This document shows, one piece after another, positions 1 to 8,812 of a stretch of 36,670 bases of DNA (its first letter is position 1; each line of letters begins with the position of its first letter). The stretch is taken from contig JAIQES010000045.1 in NCBI GenBank assembly GCA_020073705.1, forward strand, positions 1 to 36,670. Reading direction: 5' to 3'. Made by a program: the position numbers and the translations under genes. This DNA comes from Terriglobia bacterium. Lineage in GTDB: Bacteria; Acidobacteriota; Terriglobia; Acidiferrales; UBA7541. The notes under the pieces are model-generated. The model did no database searches. It was not told where the DNA came from and worked only from the letters and a program-made list of their open reading frames with translations.

Positions 1-1
1 C

Positions 2-706
2 AATGGCAAGACATGGACTAGGGCGCAGGTCCTCCAGAACATTGCCAACTTCAAAATTGAGAGCGAAGCCGACTGGACACACGCCTATCCTCATGTCGGA
101 GTAGTCCTGAACATCCACCATAGCCCGCGTTTTGCGCATATTTGGGTGAAGCGCCCAGCGGGCTGGCGAGCGTTCGTCTACCTAGATACCCCCATTCCTG
201 TGTCGCCAGCGACGCCTGTTCCTCCAACGCATTACGATCCCAACGCTGTCTGCAATAACCCATGCAAGACTATACCCGTCACGCCCACAACGGCCGCCGA
301 CAAAGCCATCATTAAGACTTGGCTGACAGCGAAAGTTGCCGAACGGCATCCTGACCCGGACGCCTGGACGCTTGTGGCCGGCGACGAGTTCTTGATCATC
401 AACGACCTTCCCCGCCTGAAAGATGGAATCGCTATGAAATCGGAGCGGATTGCACAGATGGCTAAGGCGAAACTGCGTGGCGGAATCGGTGTGCCGGGTG
501 ACCCGATCACGTCCATGCGCATGATTGATTTCGGCGGGGACTCTTCCGTGTTCATTTCGCATCACGTGCCCCGCGACGGTGGCAAGCCCTATTACAACGT
601 CCGCGTTTGGGTATATCGCAATGGTGGCTGGCAGATTGTGATCAGCCAGCAGACGACGATTCAGGACGCCCCGCCCGTAGATGCCAAAATAACGCTGCCA
701 ATGTAA
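2..706 (+). CDS. Secreted-type NTF2-like (SnoaL/DUF4440-like) protein, 5' end outside window
   Basis: The frame is open from base 2, so the true start lies before the window; the internal ATG at 146 is not the start. The protein is clearly paralogous to the next gene: both share FAHxWVKRxxGWRAF, then LDTPIP, an NPCK motif, a second domain ending in a YDFG/IDFG-type strand, and a final GWQIVISQQT / AWKIALSDQT strand. This looks like two NTF2-like halves in one chain. NTF2-like proteins of this type are usually small secreted or ligand-binding proteins or enzymes; no substrate can be named. It sits 17 bases upstream of its paralog with a shared direction, so the two are probably co-transcribed. 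The fold is inferred from motif shape, not from a search. Confidence 0.7.
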   Translation, partial: NGKTWTRAQVLQNIANFKIESEADWTHAYPHVGVVLNIHHSPRFAHIWVKRPAGWRAFVYLDTPIPVSPATPVPPTHYDPNAVCNNPCKTIPVTPTTAADKAIIKTWLTAKVAERHPDPDAWTLVAGDEFLIINDLPRLKDGIAMKSERIAQMAKAKLRGGIGVPGDPITSMRMIDFGGDSSVFISHHVPRDGGKPYYNVRVWVYRNGGWQIVISQQTTIQDAPPVDAKITLPM

Positions 707-723
707 TGTAAAAGGAGAATACG

Positions 724-1590
724 ATGAAGCTCTTTATTAGCAATTTAGTTGTCATCGGCGCCATGTTCGGCACCGTGTTGCTTGTGCAGGGAGGTAGGCC
801 GGTTGCTGCTGCCGATGATGAACAGGTTGCCGCGCAGGCCGACCACGCTTTGAACGAGGCGCTCGGCAAAGCGGATAAGACAGCCGTAGGCCGGCTCCTG
901 GACGCAGACTTCGAATGGACGGACGTGGAGGGAAAGACGCGGACGAAAGCCGAAACTCTCCAGGCCTTGCCTGCCCTCGCAGCAGACACCCGAGATCAGG
1001 TGGAGATACAGACGCACAACTTCGGGCAAGTCGAGCGCTTTGTCGGGAGGCAGCAGAGCACGCGCTTCGCGCATTTATGGGTAAAGCGCGCAGACGGTTG
1101 GCGGGCGTTCTCTTTTCTCGACACGCCCATTCCCGCGGCGGGTTACAAGAACAAGCCTGTGCCTCCGGACGGGAAAGACTGCATCAATCCCTGTAAAATG
1201 CTGCCATATAAGCCCGCCAATGCGGCTCAGCAGAACGCTGTGAACGCCTGGCTGGCCACGAAGATCACCGAATGGCACGCCCTCGCCGACGAGTGGCCGA
1301 AGCACGTCAGCGAGGCCATGGTGGTCATCAGCCCGACGATGTGGTACGACAAGGCCGGGCGCCACGCGCTGTTGATTGAGCAGCAGAAAGCGTATGGAGA
1401 CGGTTCAGGCAGTCCTGCGGTGGAATCCATGCAGATGTATGATTTCGGCAACGCCGTGATCATGAGAGCGCTCCATGCGCCCGGGCCGAACGGGAAACGC
1501 GCGCGCGCCCTTCGAATGTTTGTCGAAGAAAACGGCGCCTGGAAGATCGCCTTGAGCGATCAGACGAATATTCAGCAACCAGCCAACTAG
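724..1590 (+). CDS. Secreted two-domain NTF2-like (SnoaL/DUF4440-like) protein
   Basis: 288 residues. A strong ribosome site (AAAGGAG, 711-717) precedes the ATG at 724. Residues 1 to about 29 form a signal peptide (MKLF, hydrophobic core, cut near VAAA). Residues about 30-140 look like a DUF4440/SnoaL domain: an amphipathic helix, then DFEWTDVEGKTRTK and a strand ending in GWRAFSFLDTP. Residues about 165-288 look like a second, diverged copy ending in GAWKIALSDQT. It is the tandem paralog of the gene upstream. The likely location is periplasmic or extracellular. Function is unknown; NTF2-like folds include ketosteroid-isomerase-type enzymes and non-catalytic binding proteins, and no catalytic residue can be assigned here. 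Confidence 0.75.
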   Translation: MKLFISNLVVIGAMFGTVLLVQGGRPVAAADDEQVAAQADHALNEALGKADKTAVGRLLDADFEWTDVEGKTRTKAETLQALPALAADTRDQVEIQTHNFGQVERFVGRQQSTRFAHLWVKRADGWRAFSFLDTPIPAAGYKNKPVPPDGKDCINPCKMLPYKPANAAQQNAVNAWLATKITEWHALADEWPKHVSEAMVVISPTMWYDKAGRHALLIEQQKAYGDGSGSPAVESMQMYDFGNAVIMRALHAPGPNGKRARALRMFVEENGAWKIALSDQTNIQQPAN

Positions 1591-2009
1591 CTAGCAATCA
1601 GGACTGAGGTGGTGGTCTATGGCAGCTCCTAGCACACCTCCACATCAGCCCGATAAGCTGTACCGGGCTCAGCGGATAGTGGCGCCAAAGTCGGTACACT
1701 GTGGTTTGGCGTGCCTTTCCGCGGGCGCCTCAGCCTTTGCTCTGGTCATGCTGAGCGTCAGCATTCTCCGTTTTCACAAGTCACTTGAATAACTCTTGTT
1801 GCCAGTCTTGCGGCACGGTGCGCTTGTTTCGGTTCGGCAATTTTGCCCAATGACCCTGTCATGTTTTTCAAGTCGCCGCGTATAATGCCACCTGATCGTC
1901 GGCCACAAAAGTTCTTCTACGGACCGTGGGCTCGAACAGTCCGCCTACACTTACCCCGCGCAAAGGGATAAAATACCTATCCTTAAGACGCGCGCAAGGA
2001 GGAATACCG
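1591..2009. other. Intergenic region, about 420 bp, with a possible -10 box
   Basis: No gene is convincing here. A TATAAT hexamer at 1881-1886 could be a -10 box for the downstream gene, but the sequence 17 bases before it (GTCATG) is a poor -35. Nothing else was recognised. Confidence 0.3.
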
Positions 2010-2714
2010 ATGGATAAATCGAGAGAGCAGGAGAAATCCGAGACGAATTCGCTGGTTGAGCGGCGCGAGTTTCTGGGCGGGGCGGCGACTCTTGCTGGAA
2101 CTTCGTTTCTTGGGCTTGGCCTGCCGGCCGCTGCGCAGGCTGCCGAGGCAGTGCAGGATCGAATGCCGCCGATTGCAACCGATAAGATGACCGACGCTCA
2201 AAAGAAGGCCGCCGAGGAACTCGTTGCGGGCCCGCGGGGATCCTTGGTTGGGCCGTTCGTGCCGCTGCTTCGCAGTCCTGAGTTCTTGAGCCGGCTGCAG
2301 AAGACGGGAGAGTACCTCCGGTTCAATACCAAACTCGGATCGAACATCAGCGAGTTCATTATTCTAGTGACAGCGCGGCAATGGACGCAACAATTCGAAT
2401 GGGATACACATTACTCGCTGGCTCTGAAGGCCGGCGTGAAGGCGGAGACCGTAGCTGCCGTTGCCGAGGGGCGCCGCCCAACAGGAATGTCAGCGGATGA
2501 AGAGATCGTATATGACTTCTTGGCGGAACTCCGGCAGAACCAGAGCGTCAGCGACGCCACCTACTCGCGCGCAATAAAGAGGTTCGGCGAGCAGGGTGTG
2601 ATCGACATGACAGGAATCGCCGGTTATTATTCGATGCTGGCGATGATCATGAACGTGGCGAGGACGCCCCTGCCGCCCGGGAAAACGCCGCCGCTTTCTC
2701 TTTATCCACATTAG
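2010..2714 (+). CDS. Tat-exported carboxymuconolactone decarboxylase family protein
   Basis: 234 residues from the ATG at 2010, chosen because AAGGAGG (1996-2002) precedes it; an upstream in-frame ATG at 1926 has no such site. Residues about 20-50 hold a twin-arginine signal (ERREFLGG, hydrophobic stretch, AAAQA), so the folded protein is probably exported by Tat. The rest matches carboxymuconolactone decarboxylase/AhpD-like proteins: an all-helical core with an ITARQW-like stretch (ILVTARQWTQQFEWDTH) and ALKAGVKAETVAAVAEGR. The CxxC pair of AhpD-type peroxidases is absent, which favours the decarboxylase-like branch over a peroxidase. The substrate is unknown. The Tat signal is unusual for this mostly cytosolic family but occurs in soil bacteria. 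Confidence 0.82.
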   Translation: MDKSREQEKSETNSLVERREFLGGAATLAGTSFLGLGLPAAAQAAEAVQDRMPPIATDKMTDAQKKAAEELVAGPRGSLVGPFVPLLRSPEFLSRLQKTGEYLRFNTKLGSNISEFIILVTARQWTQQFEWDTHYSLALKAGVKAETVAAVAEGRRPTGMSADEEIVYDFLAELRQNQSVSDATYSRAIKRFGEQGVIDMTGIAGYYSMLAMIMNVARTPLPPGKTPPLSLYPH

Positions 2715-3064
2715 CGGCGTCGGCAAGCCGACACTTAATCGGAACCGTGGCTCCTTCACGTAAACGGCGCAGTTGCATTCCGTCCATGGTGTGCTACAAC
2801 CCATTCCGCGCGACAGGACGAAGCTTATTTTTGGCTTTCTCCACTGAGGACGAGTGGAAAAACGGAAAATTAGCCGGACTGATTCGCGCGCTGGGCCGCT
2901 GGGCGCTCTCGGCGGTCGTCACCCTTGCGCGTTCCAATTTCTCGCAACGCGTGCGTAAATGTCGTGACAATGTATTTCTCTGGCGAGAACTTCTTTACGC
3001 AATTTCCCCGATTAGCGCCCGGTTACCGGGATCCTTGGCGGATCGGGTCGCGGAAGGGCATTCC
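2715..3064. other. Intergenic leader before the S9 peptidase
   Basis: About 350 bases with no recognisable gene. It is open in the peptidase frame from 2747, but the encoded residues are arginine/cysteine-rich and lack family features, so I treat it as non-coding leader. Confidence 0.4.
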
Positions 3065-5119
3065 ATGAACTGTATGCTAAGAATTTTGCTATTGGCCAGT
3101 GCCATACTTGCGTGCGTTCCTGCACTACAAGCACAAACTCCCTCCAAGCATGCGATGACGTTCGACGACCTGATTGCCATGCAGCGCATCAGCGAGCCGC
3201 AGATTTCACCTGACGGACGTTTGGTGGCATACACGGTTGGCACGCCGGAGACGGAGTCGAACCGAATCGCCGGCAACATCTGGGTCACTTCCACCGCACC
3301 GGGAAGTCAACCTCGCCAGTTGACGCAGAGCGGACATGATGCGCGGCCGCAGTGGTCACCAGACGGAAAGAGAATCGCATTCCTCTCCAGCCGCGACGGT
3401 GCATCTCAGATTTACCTGATGTCCGCCCAAGGCAAGAATGTGACGAAGATCACTTCCCTTTCGACGAGCGCGAATAACGAACAGTGGTCACGCGACGGCC
3501 GATCGATCGCCTTCACGGCGAGCGTCTATCCCGATTGCACCGATGACGCCTGCAATCGTTCGCGTGACGAGACTGCTGAAAAGAACAAGGTGAAAGCGCG
3601 CACCTATGATCATCTGCTCTTCCGCCACTGGACGCACTGGAGCGACGGCAAACGCAGCCATCTTTTTGTGGTAGCCGCAAACGGGGGCGTCCCTCGCGAT
3701 TTGACCGCGCGCGCCGACTACGATGTGCCTCCCGATGAACGCGGCGACGCTGGCGATTTCTCATTTTCTCCCGATGGCAAGCAACTGTGCTTCACCGCGG
3801 TAACCGACCGGCCCGAAGCCATCAGCACGAACGGCGATCTTTTCCTGGTGCCCGTCACTGGAGGCGAGCCGAAGCGAATCACGACCAATCCCGGTTTCGA
3901 CGGCCATCCCGCATACTCGCCCGATGGACGTTTCATCGCCTATCACTCCCAGAAGACAGCCGGGTACGAGAGCGATCGTTGGCGCCTGATGTTGTATGAC
4001 CGTGCAAACGGCAAACAGACCGAACTGGCCGAATCGTTCGACCGGAGCGTGGATGAGATCGTTTGGTCCCCGGACGGCAAACGAATCTACTTCACCGCGG
4101 AGAATGAAGCTGAGAAACCCGTCTACGAAATCGCCGCCACCGAAGGCAGCGCACCGCGCGAAATTCTGAAAGAGACCTATAACGAAAATCTATCTATTTC
4201 CGCGGATGGCAGCGCCTTCGCGTTCCTGCGTTCGAGTCTGACGATGCCTGCTGAGGTGTTTACCGCGCGCGCCGACAGCGGCGCTCAACAGCTCTCGCAT
4301 CACAATGCCGCGCGCTTGACCACGCTCGATCTGAATCCGCCCGAGCCCTTCTGGTATGAAGGCTCTGGCGGCACGCGCGTGCATGGAATGCTGATTCGCC
4401 CGCCTCATTTCGATGTGTCGAACAAATATCCGCTGCTGTTGCTGATCCACGGCGGTCCGCAGAGTTTGTGGGCCGATTCCTGGGGCTACCGGTGGAATGA
4501 AGAGTTGTTCGCCGCGCCCGGCTATGTCGCTGTGATGATCAATCCGCGCGGATCCACCAGTTACGGACACGAATTCACTGACGAAATCACGGACGATTGG
4601 GGCGGCCGTGTCTACGAGGACCTGATGAAGGGCGTGGACTTCGTGCTCGCAAAATATCCGTTTGTGGACGCAAGCCGCGTGGCTGCGGCGGGCGGCTCCT
4701 ATGGCGGCTACATGGTGGACTGGATCGCGACCCATACCGGACGTTTCAAGGCGCTGATCAGCCACGCAGGAGTGTATGACAAAGTCGGCATGTATGGCGG
4801 CACCGAGGAACTTTGGTTCGAAGAGCACGACATGCGGGGAACACCCTGGACCAACCCTGAGAGTTACCACAAGTGGTCGCCCAGCTCGTATGCTGGCGAT
4901 CTGGGCAAGTACAGGACACCAACGCTGGTGATTTGCGGCGAACTCGATTACCGCGTACCCTACACGCAGAGCCTTGAGTTTTTTACGGCCATGCAGCGGC
5001 AGGGCGTACCGTCCAAATTGATCGTCTATCCCGATGAGGGTCACTGGATTCTGAAGCCGCAGAATAGCCAATTCTGGTACAAGGCGTTTTTCCAATGGCT
5101 CGCAACCTACCTGAAGTAA
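3065..5119 (+). CDS. Secreted S9 family peptidase (prolyl oligopeptidase / acylaminoacyl-peptidase type)
   Basis: 684 residues from the ATG at 3065, which follows GGAAGGG (3053-3059) and begins a clean signal peptide (MNCMLRILLLASAILAC, cut near LQAQ). The frame continues upstream to 2747 but that stretch has no peptidase similarity. Residues about 25-420 carry seven PD40/beta-propeller repeats (ISPDGRLVAY, WSPDGKRIAF, WSRDGRSIAF, FSPDGKQLCF, YSPDGRFIAY, WSPDGKRIYF, ISADGSAFAF). The C-terminal alpha/beta hydrolase has the triad Ser545 (GGSYGGYM), Asp628 (GELDYRVP) and His660 (DEGHWI). The family cleaves short peptides, often acyl-aminoacyl or dipeptide units, and the propeller limits substrate size. 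It acts in the periplasm or outside the cell, probably in peptide scavenging. Confidence 0.93.
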   Translation: MNCMLRILLLASAILACVPALQAQTPSKHAMTFDDLIAMQRISEPQISPDGRLVAYTVGTPETESNRIAGNIWVTSTAPGSQPRQLTQSGHDARPQWSPDGKRIAFLSSRDGASQIYLMSAQGKNVTKITSLSTSANNEQWSRDGRSIAFTASVYPDCTDDACNRSRDETAEKNKVKARTYDHLLFRHWTHWSDGKRSHLFVVAANGGVPRDLTARADYDVPPDERGDAGDFSFSPDGKQLCFTAVTDRPEAISTNGDLFLVPVTGGEPKRITTNPGFDGHPAYSPDGRFIAYHSQKTAGYESDRWRLMLYDRANGKQTELAESFDRSVDEIVWSPDGKRIYFTAENEAEKPVYEIAATEGSAPREILKETYNENLSISADGSAFAFLRSSLTMPAEVFTARADSGAQQLSHHNAARLTTLDLNPPEPFWYEGSGGTRVHGMLIRPPHFDVSNKYPLLLLIHGGPQSLWADSWGYRWNEELFAAPGYVAVMINPRGSTSYGHEFTDEITDDWGGRVYEDLMKGVDFVLAKYPFVDASRVAAAGGSYGGYMVDWIATHTGRFKALISHAGVYDKVGMYGGTEELWFEEHDMRGTPWTNPESYHKWSPSSYAGDLGKYRTPTLVICGELDYRVPYTQSLEFFTAMQRQGVPSKLIVYPDEGHWILKPQNSQFWYKAFFQWLATYLK

Positions 5120-5188
5120 TCCGCGGCATGGAGAATTAACCCCGGTTTGGTTGAAAGCGACAGGTCCCGACTTGTTGCACGATGTGAC

Positions 5189-5389
5189 CTACTGCTGAGT
5201 CAACGAGGGATTCGGTTTGCGATGCAAGACCTTCAGTTCCCGGCAGCCTTTCACCTTTCGGAATTCCTTCTCCGCTTCGAGCAATCCGGTGGCCGTCCCG
5301 TGCAGCGCGTGATGGCCGACTCGCCAGCGCTTCATACGCCGGGCCACTTTGTTCACGATGGAAAAAACAAGACTTGATCGTCGGAGCAA
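5189..5389 (-). pseudogene. IS256/mutator-type transposase C-terminal remnant
   Basis: The minus strand encodes about 66 residues including MKRWRVGHHALHG and LLEAEKEFRKVKG followed by RELKVL. This resembles the conserved C-terminal end of mutator-type transposases (KRW, then LLEAEKxFRxVKGYREL). The DDE catalytic core is missing and no upstream continuation was found, so this is a scar of an old insertion. The assignment rests on motif memory; a fragment of another helical protein cannot be excluded. Confidence 0.5.
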
Positions 5390-5446
5390 CCCTGCCAGAT
5401 ACAGTTGCCCATCGATTTGAATTTTTAACGATGCCTTGAATCGAAT

Positions 5447-5782
5447 TTATCTTCCGGCTGCGCGCGCCGCGCGGGCGTATTTCCTGACGGCGTTATCCAT
5501 GCTGGGTTTGGCATTTTTCAAGTCTTCAAGGTTCATCGCAGGGTGAAACTCAACCTTCGCATTGAATGCCAGAAACCAGGGTTCAGCCACCGCTGGAATC
5601 TGTGATGAGTTTTCCAGATCGACGAAAACGAATGCAGTCCTGGCGCCATTATCTTCGGCAAAATAGGCGGCTTCGGGTTTCAAATCACTGAGGATGGAGT
5701 TGATGGTTGTTGCCAGTGATCCGTCCGCAACCGCAGCGTTTCCTTCTGCTACGGGAAGGGCGATCTTAACTAAACAACGCAT
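5447..5782 (-). CDS. Small alpha/beta protein of unknown function
   Basis: 111 residues. AAGGAGGTG lies just before the ATG at 5782, an excellent ribosome site, so the gene is probably real and expressed. It starts MRCLVKIALPV, includes AAYFAEDNGARTAFVFVDLEN, and ends in a basic RKYARAARAAGR tail. The pattern strand-helix-strand-strand with a long central helix suggests a ferredoxin-like, dimeric alpha/beta barrel fold (as in GYD or ABM-type proteins). No signal peptide or membrane segment is present, so it is cytosolic. I do not recognise a function. Confidence 0.65.
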   Translation of the reverse strand: MRCLVKIALPVAEGNAAVADGSLATTINSILSDLKPEAAYFAEDNGARTAFVFVDLENSSQIPAVAEPWFLAFNAKVEFHPAMNLEDLKNAKPSMDNAVRKYARAARAAGR

Positions 5783-6071
5783 GTGACACCTCCTTGAGAC
5801 TGGAACAAATCTACTGCACTAGCTGGAGGATACCAATGAAGAACGCCGTGTTCAAGACACACGCGATTGACGGCGGCTCGCGCAATAGGTGTCGTGACCT
5901 TCCTTCAATAACCCGATGGGGAGCGACCTCGAACAAGAACAAATGTTGAGGGCGACCCACCCTGAATCCATCGCTGGCAATCTCGGGGTGTGGCAACCAT
6001 CGCAAGATTTCGAGAATAGTGCCCTGCACCCCGAGGATTCCCGGCGAATCGGATCATTTAAGACCGCGAAC
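5783..6071. other. Intergenic region without a recognised gene
   Basis: About 290 bases between two minus-strand genes. Short open frames on the minus strand show no family features and no ribosome site. Confidence 0.4.
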
Positions 6072-6446
6072 TCATGACATCTTTCTGTTGCTATTGGTCT
6101 GTATGTTTGAAAATTCAACCGCCTGGGTCTTCCCTCCCACTTGAATTTCGGTCAGATGATCACGGTCCATGAGGAATTCACTGTTGACCGCCTTATTTGG
6201 GAGCGTTTTCCAGGTGCAAGGAACTTCGGCAACGGTCTTACCGTCGCGCTCAAATCTTGCCTGACTCCCTTCGGCGATGACCTTGTATTCGCCCGCTGAG
6301 AGCGTTTTGCTACCCACCTTTGCAGTTGAATCGAGATCGATTGTCGTGGTTAGATCGCGTTGTGTAGTGGACTTGGCCCAAATGGGAACGGCCATCGCCA
6401 TTATTGCCAACGTGGTGAGAAAATGTGCCAACGCATGTCGAGACAT
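6072..6446 (-). CDS. Small secreted protein of unknown function
   Basis: 124 residues from the ATG at 6446, chosen because AAAGGAGG lies 10 bases upstream; a longer frame starts at 6473 but would overlap that site. Residues 1-25 form a signal peptide (MSRHALAHFLTTLAIMAMAV, cut near IWAKS). The mature part is a beta-rich domain: TTTIDLDSTAKVGSKTLSAG, YKVIAEGSQARFERDGKTVA, a single Cys near PCTWKT, and TEIQVGGKTQAVEF. Small secreted beta proteins of this kind are common in Acidobacteriota, with unknown role. The location is probably periplasmic. Confidence 0.72.
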   Translation of the reverse strand: MSRHALAHFLTTLAIMAMAVPIWAKSTTQRDLTTTIDLDSTAKVGSKTLSAGEYKVIAEGSQARFERDGKTVAEVPCTWKTLPNKAVNSEFLMDRDHLTEIQVGGKTQAVEFSNIQTNSNRKMS

Positions 6447-6676
6447 GATTCGCCTGCCTCCTTTTGATATCAATTGTGCTGCTGGGGGGATGATCGAAAA
6501 CCGAGGAACGTGAAATCCTCAGGCCGAGTGCGCCCTCGCAGCGCTCAATGATATAGACGTAACAAATTGCAAGAAGGTAGCACCTTTGTGGCCCCGTAAT
6601 TTCATCCCGATGCAGTCGTAGCTTTCTCGCATTACATCTGGATGACTCAACATTCTGGGTTTCGTCGAATAATCGG

Positions 6677-7156
6677 TCAGCTTTGTTTCCACGCGCCGAG
6701 AAGGCGGCGAAGAACAATCACTTGGCCGAGGTGGTATGCGTTGTGGTCGGCAACGAGCAGGGCTTCACGGAGAATCGTTTGTCCTGTGCCGTGAGGAATT
6801 CGCGCAAAGAGGTCTGTTTGGGGATTCACCACCAGCCTTTTCATCGCCGCAAGGTCGCGGGCAAATGTTTTCAGGCTTTTCCCCCACGCCTTTGTACTCG
6901 GGGGTTCCGGGCTTTCGGGCCAGTATCCGGCGGGCCAATCCGGCGAGACGTGTTTCGGATCGCGCGAGAATTCGAGAATGTCCCACTGCGCGATCCGCAT
7001 GTGCTCCAGCAATTCCCACGCCGAATGCGGCAGACCCTCGGGCCGGATTCCCTGAAGTTTGGGAGGAATCCCGGCAAATGCTGCTTTCCAATCGAGGTGC
7101 GCGCCACGGCCGGACAGAAGATTCATAAGATGCTCGCGTAATACTCTTTCCTTCAC
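6677..7156 (-). CDS. DinB family protein (putative metal-dependent enzyme)
   Basis: About 159 residues from a GTG at 7156 ([14 protein letters not shown]), chosen by where family similarity begins; an ATG at 7240 would overlap the gene upstream by 55 bases, and an ATG at 7126 is also possible. The protein shows the four-helix DinB/YfiT-like layout with likely metal ligands: [17 protein letters not shown] early and DHNAYHLGQ near the C-terminus, which carries the HxxxH-type pair. DinB-like enzymes include bacillithiol/mycothiol-type transferases; this member's substrate is unknown. It lies 29 bases downstream of the GH75-like gene on the same strand, possibly co-transcribed. The start has no good ribosome site, so the exact 5' end is uncertain. 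Confidence 0.82.
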   Translation of the reverse strand: MKERVLREHLMNLLSGRGAHLDWKAAFAGIPPKLQGIRPEGLPHSAWELLEHMRIAQWDILEFSRDPKHVSPDWPAGYWPESPEPPSTKAWGKSLKTFARDLAAMKRLVVNPQTDLFARIPHGTGQTILREALLVADHNAYHLGQVIVLRRLLGAWKQS

Positions 7157-7185
7157 GGGGTTCTCGCGATCCTCGACTCTGCGTT

Positions 7186-8283
7186 TCAATTTGTGCCCTG
7201 GCTTCCTGCGAACCGAGGAGCCGGTTCCTGGACCGTGCACGCGGTCAATCGCATGGTCCCTCGCCAGGCCTGGAGCAATGTTTCCGTTTCGGCATTGATC
7301 TCCTCGATCGGCCTCGGCCGGCCGTTTCCAGATCCGGGAAAAACGAGATACAGAATACCTCTCCGTGCGCCGCCATTGCGTGCACTGGATCGAATGCCAA
7401 GATTTTCGGCCAGCGCCATCGAGCCTTCGCCAATTCTGTCGAATGGGCCAACGTCACCAAAGATCGCATAGGTGTTCTTGCCGTTTTGCAGGTTGAAAAC
7501 CGCCGCGAAGTCTCCCGGGCGCGCCCCCAACTGACGCGCCAAGCCGCCTGGCAGCACAATGAACGGAATCTTCGAGGCATCCACGTAGCGCGCAGGGTCG
7601 TTCACGGGCTTAGTCCGGTCGGAAAGCGCAGTAGCGGAAACATAGTAGCCGGGGAAGGGATCGTCCGGGCCTTGCACAAAGGGTTCGCCGTCTTCATTCT
7701 TGGCCAGTCCCTGCCAATGCCCCGGCACCCCTGCGTTCGCAAGATCATCGAGGCCCGTATTGTCAGGATGGTAAGCGTTCGGCGCGCCATCGGCGTCGAT
7801 TGTCATGCCCGACTCATAAAAAAAGGCCGTATTGCCGGGCAGTTGCCAGATCGGAACTTCGCGGACAGGCTCGCCGTCATGGCTCACCTGGAAATTCAAA
7901 AGCGGTTCGCTGGAGCAGCTTCTTGACGAGTCCTGCGCCGCGCTCAGACCATTGTTCACAACCGCGCACCTGCTCAGATCGGTCTCTTTCTGCTCGAGGA
8001 TTTTCAAATCCTGCTGCAACTCGATTGACCGGAGATCCGCATTGTTTATTGCCTGCATGTCGCGCGAGTCATCCACCCCCACGAACTGGCGCCGGTCGCG
8101 CTCCACGTACTGCCGTTGTTGGCGGATCGCGTCAAAGGAACTGCTGCAATCCTGTGCGTTGTTCGGAGCTGCTTGGTCCTCCACCTGCTCAGGTGCAGGC
8201 TTAGGGGAAACCTGCTGCCCCCGCGTCACGGTCGAGGAACACAGGAATATTCCCCCCAGGAATAGAACCACAGCGCGCCGCAT
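7186..8283 (-). CDS. Secreted glycoside hydrolase family 75 (chitosanase-like) protein
   Basis: 365 residues from the ATG at 8283, which has GGAGG 9 bases upstream and starts a signal peptide ([17 protein letters not shown], cut near TRGQQ). Residues about 25-125 are polar and Cys-containing ([15 protein letters not shown], then [17 protein letters not shown]) and may form a coiled coil. The C-terminal domain matches GH75: [43 protein letters not shown], then [18 protein letters not shown]. By comparison with fungal chitosanases, Asp277 (FGD) and Glu286 (GEG) are the likely catalytic pair. The expected reaction is hydrolysis of chitosan-like beta-1,4-glucosamine chains outside the cell. GH75 is best known from fungi, and bacterial members are less studied. 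Confidence 0.72.
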   Translation of the reverse strand: MRRAVVLFLGGIFLCSSTVTRGQQVSPKPAPEQVEDQAAPNNAQDCSSSFDAIRQQRQYVERDRRQFVGVDDSRDMQAINNADLRSIELQQDLKILEQKETDLSRCAVVNNGLSAAQDSSRSCSSEPLLNFQVSHDGEPVREVPIWQLPGNTAFFYESGMTIDADGAPNAYHPDNTGLDDLANAGVPGHWQGLAKNEDGEPFVQGPDDPFPGYYVSATALSDRTKPVNDPARYVDASKIPFIVLPGGLARQLGARPGDFAAVFNLQNGKNTYAIFGDVGPFDRIGEGSMALAENLGIRSSARNGGARRGILYLVFPGSGNGRPRPIEEINAETETLLQAWRGTMRLTACTVQEPAPRFAGSQGTN

Positions 8284-8572
8284 GGCCCGTTGCCTCCATC
8301 CGATCCGTGTTCCCAACAGCTCTTCGAGGAACACGGGTCAGTCACACGTGTATTTTATACGATTCCGCAGGACAGCGTGTTTCATAATTTTCTTAGCCAC
8401 ATCAGAGGGCATAACCAGCGGCAGGCGTGTCCAAGCACGCACTCGACGCAACAAAAGTTCTCGGGGTAAACTTGGCTGGAGAGGTTAAATTCCACCGCTG
8501 CACACCTCCGGCACAGGTCCATGGTATGCTCCTGCCGCATAAAATTTCCTCGCCTCCCAGGATTTTCACCTC

Positions 8573-8578
8573 TAGAAT
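8573..8578 (+). promoter_or_regulatory. Possible -10 box of tRNA-Arg
   Basis: TAGAAT lies 10 bases before the mature tRNA start, the usual spacing for a tRNA promoter. The -35 position is poorly matched, so support is weak. Confidence 0.3.
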
Positions 8579-8588
8579 GTTTCCGTAC

Positions 8589-8665
8589 GCGCCCGTAGCT
8601 CAGTTGGAAAGAGCGTCTGCCTTCTAAGCAGAGGGTCGGGGGTTCGAATCCCTCCGGGCGCGCCA
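8589..8665 (+). tRNA. tRNA-Arg (anticodon TCT)
   Basis: The acceptor stem GCGCCCG (8589-8595) pairs with CGGGCGC (8655-8661), followed by discriminator G and an encoded CCA. The D-arm is GCTC/GAGC. The anticodon stem TCTGC/GCAGA encloses the loop CTTCTAA, so the anticodon is TCT (reads AGA/AGG). The T-arm has the TTCGAAT loop. It is 77 bases long with all four arms intact. Confidence 0.96.
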
Positions 8666-8812
8666 CAAATACAATAAAAACGAGGGTTTCGGAAAGTCGC
8701 TGCGGGAGAGAGAGTCTATATTTTACTTCGATTTTACTTTTTGCATCTGATGGTTCTCCTCTACCTTGCGGCAGAAGGTCTGCGCCTGGTGAGTGTGTGA
8801 GGCTTTTCGTTT

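Noticed and set aside
4190-5095. Long minus-strand frame (301 codons) inside the S9 peptidase
   Set aside because: Antisense shadow of a well-supported peptidase gene in GC-rich DNA; no ribosome site or family features.
8382-8666. Minus-strand open frame overlapping the tRNA, starting MARPEGFEPPTLCLEG
   Set aside because: It is the familiar false reading frame antisense to a tRNA (GFEPPT... LSYGR); the tRNA explains the sequence.
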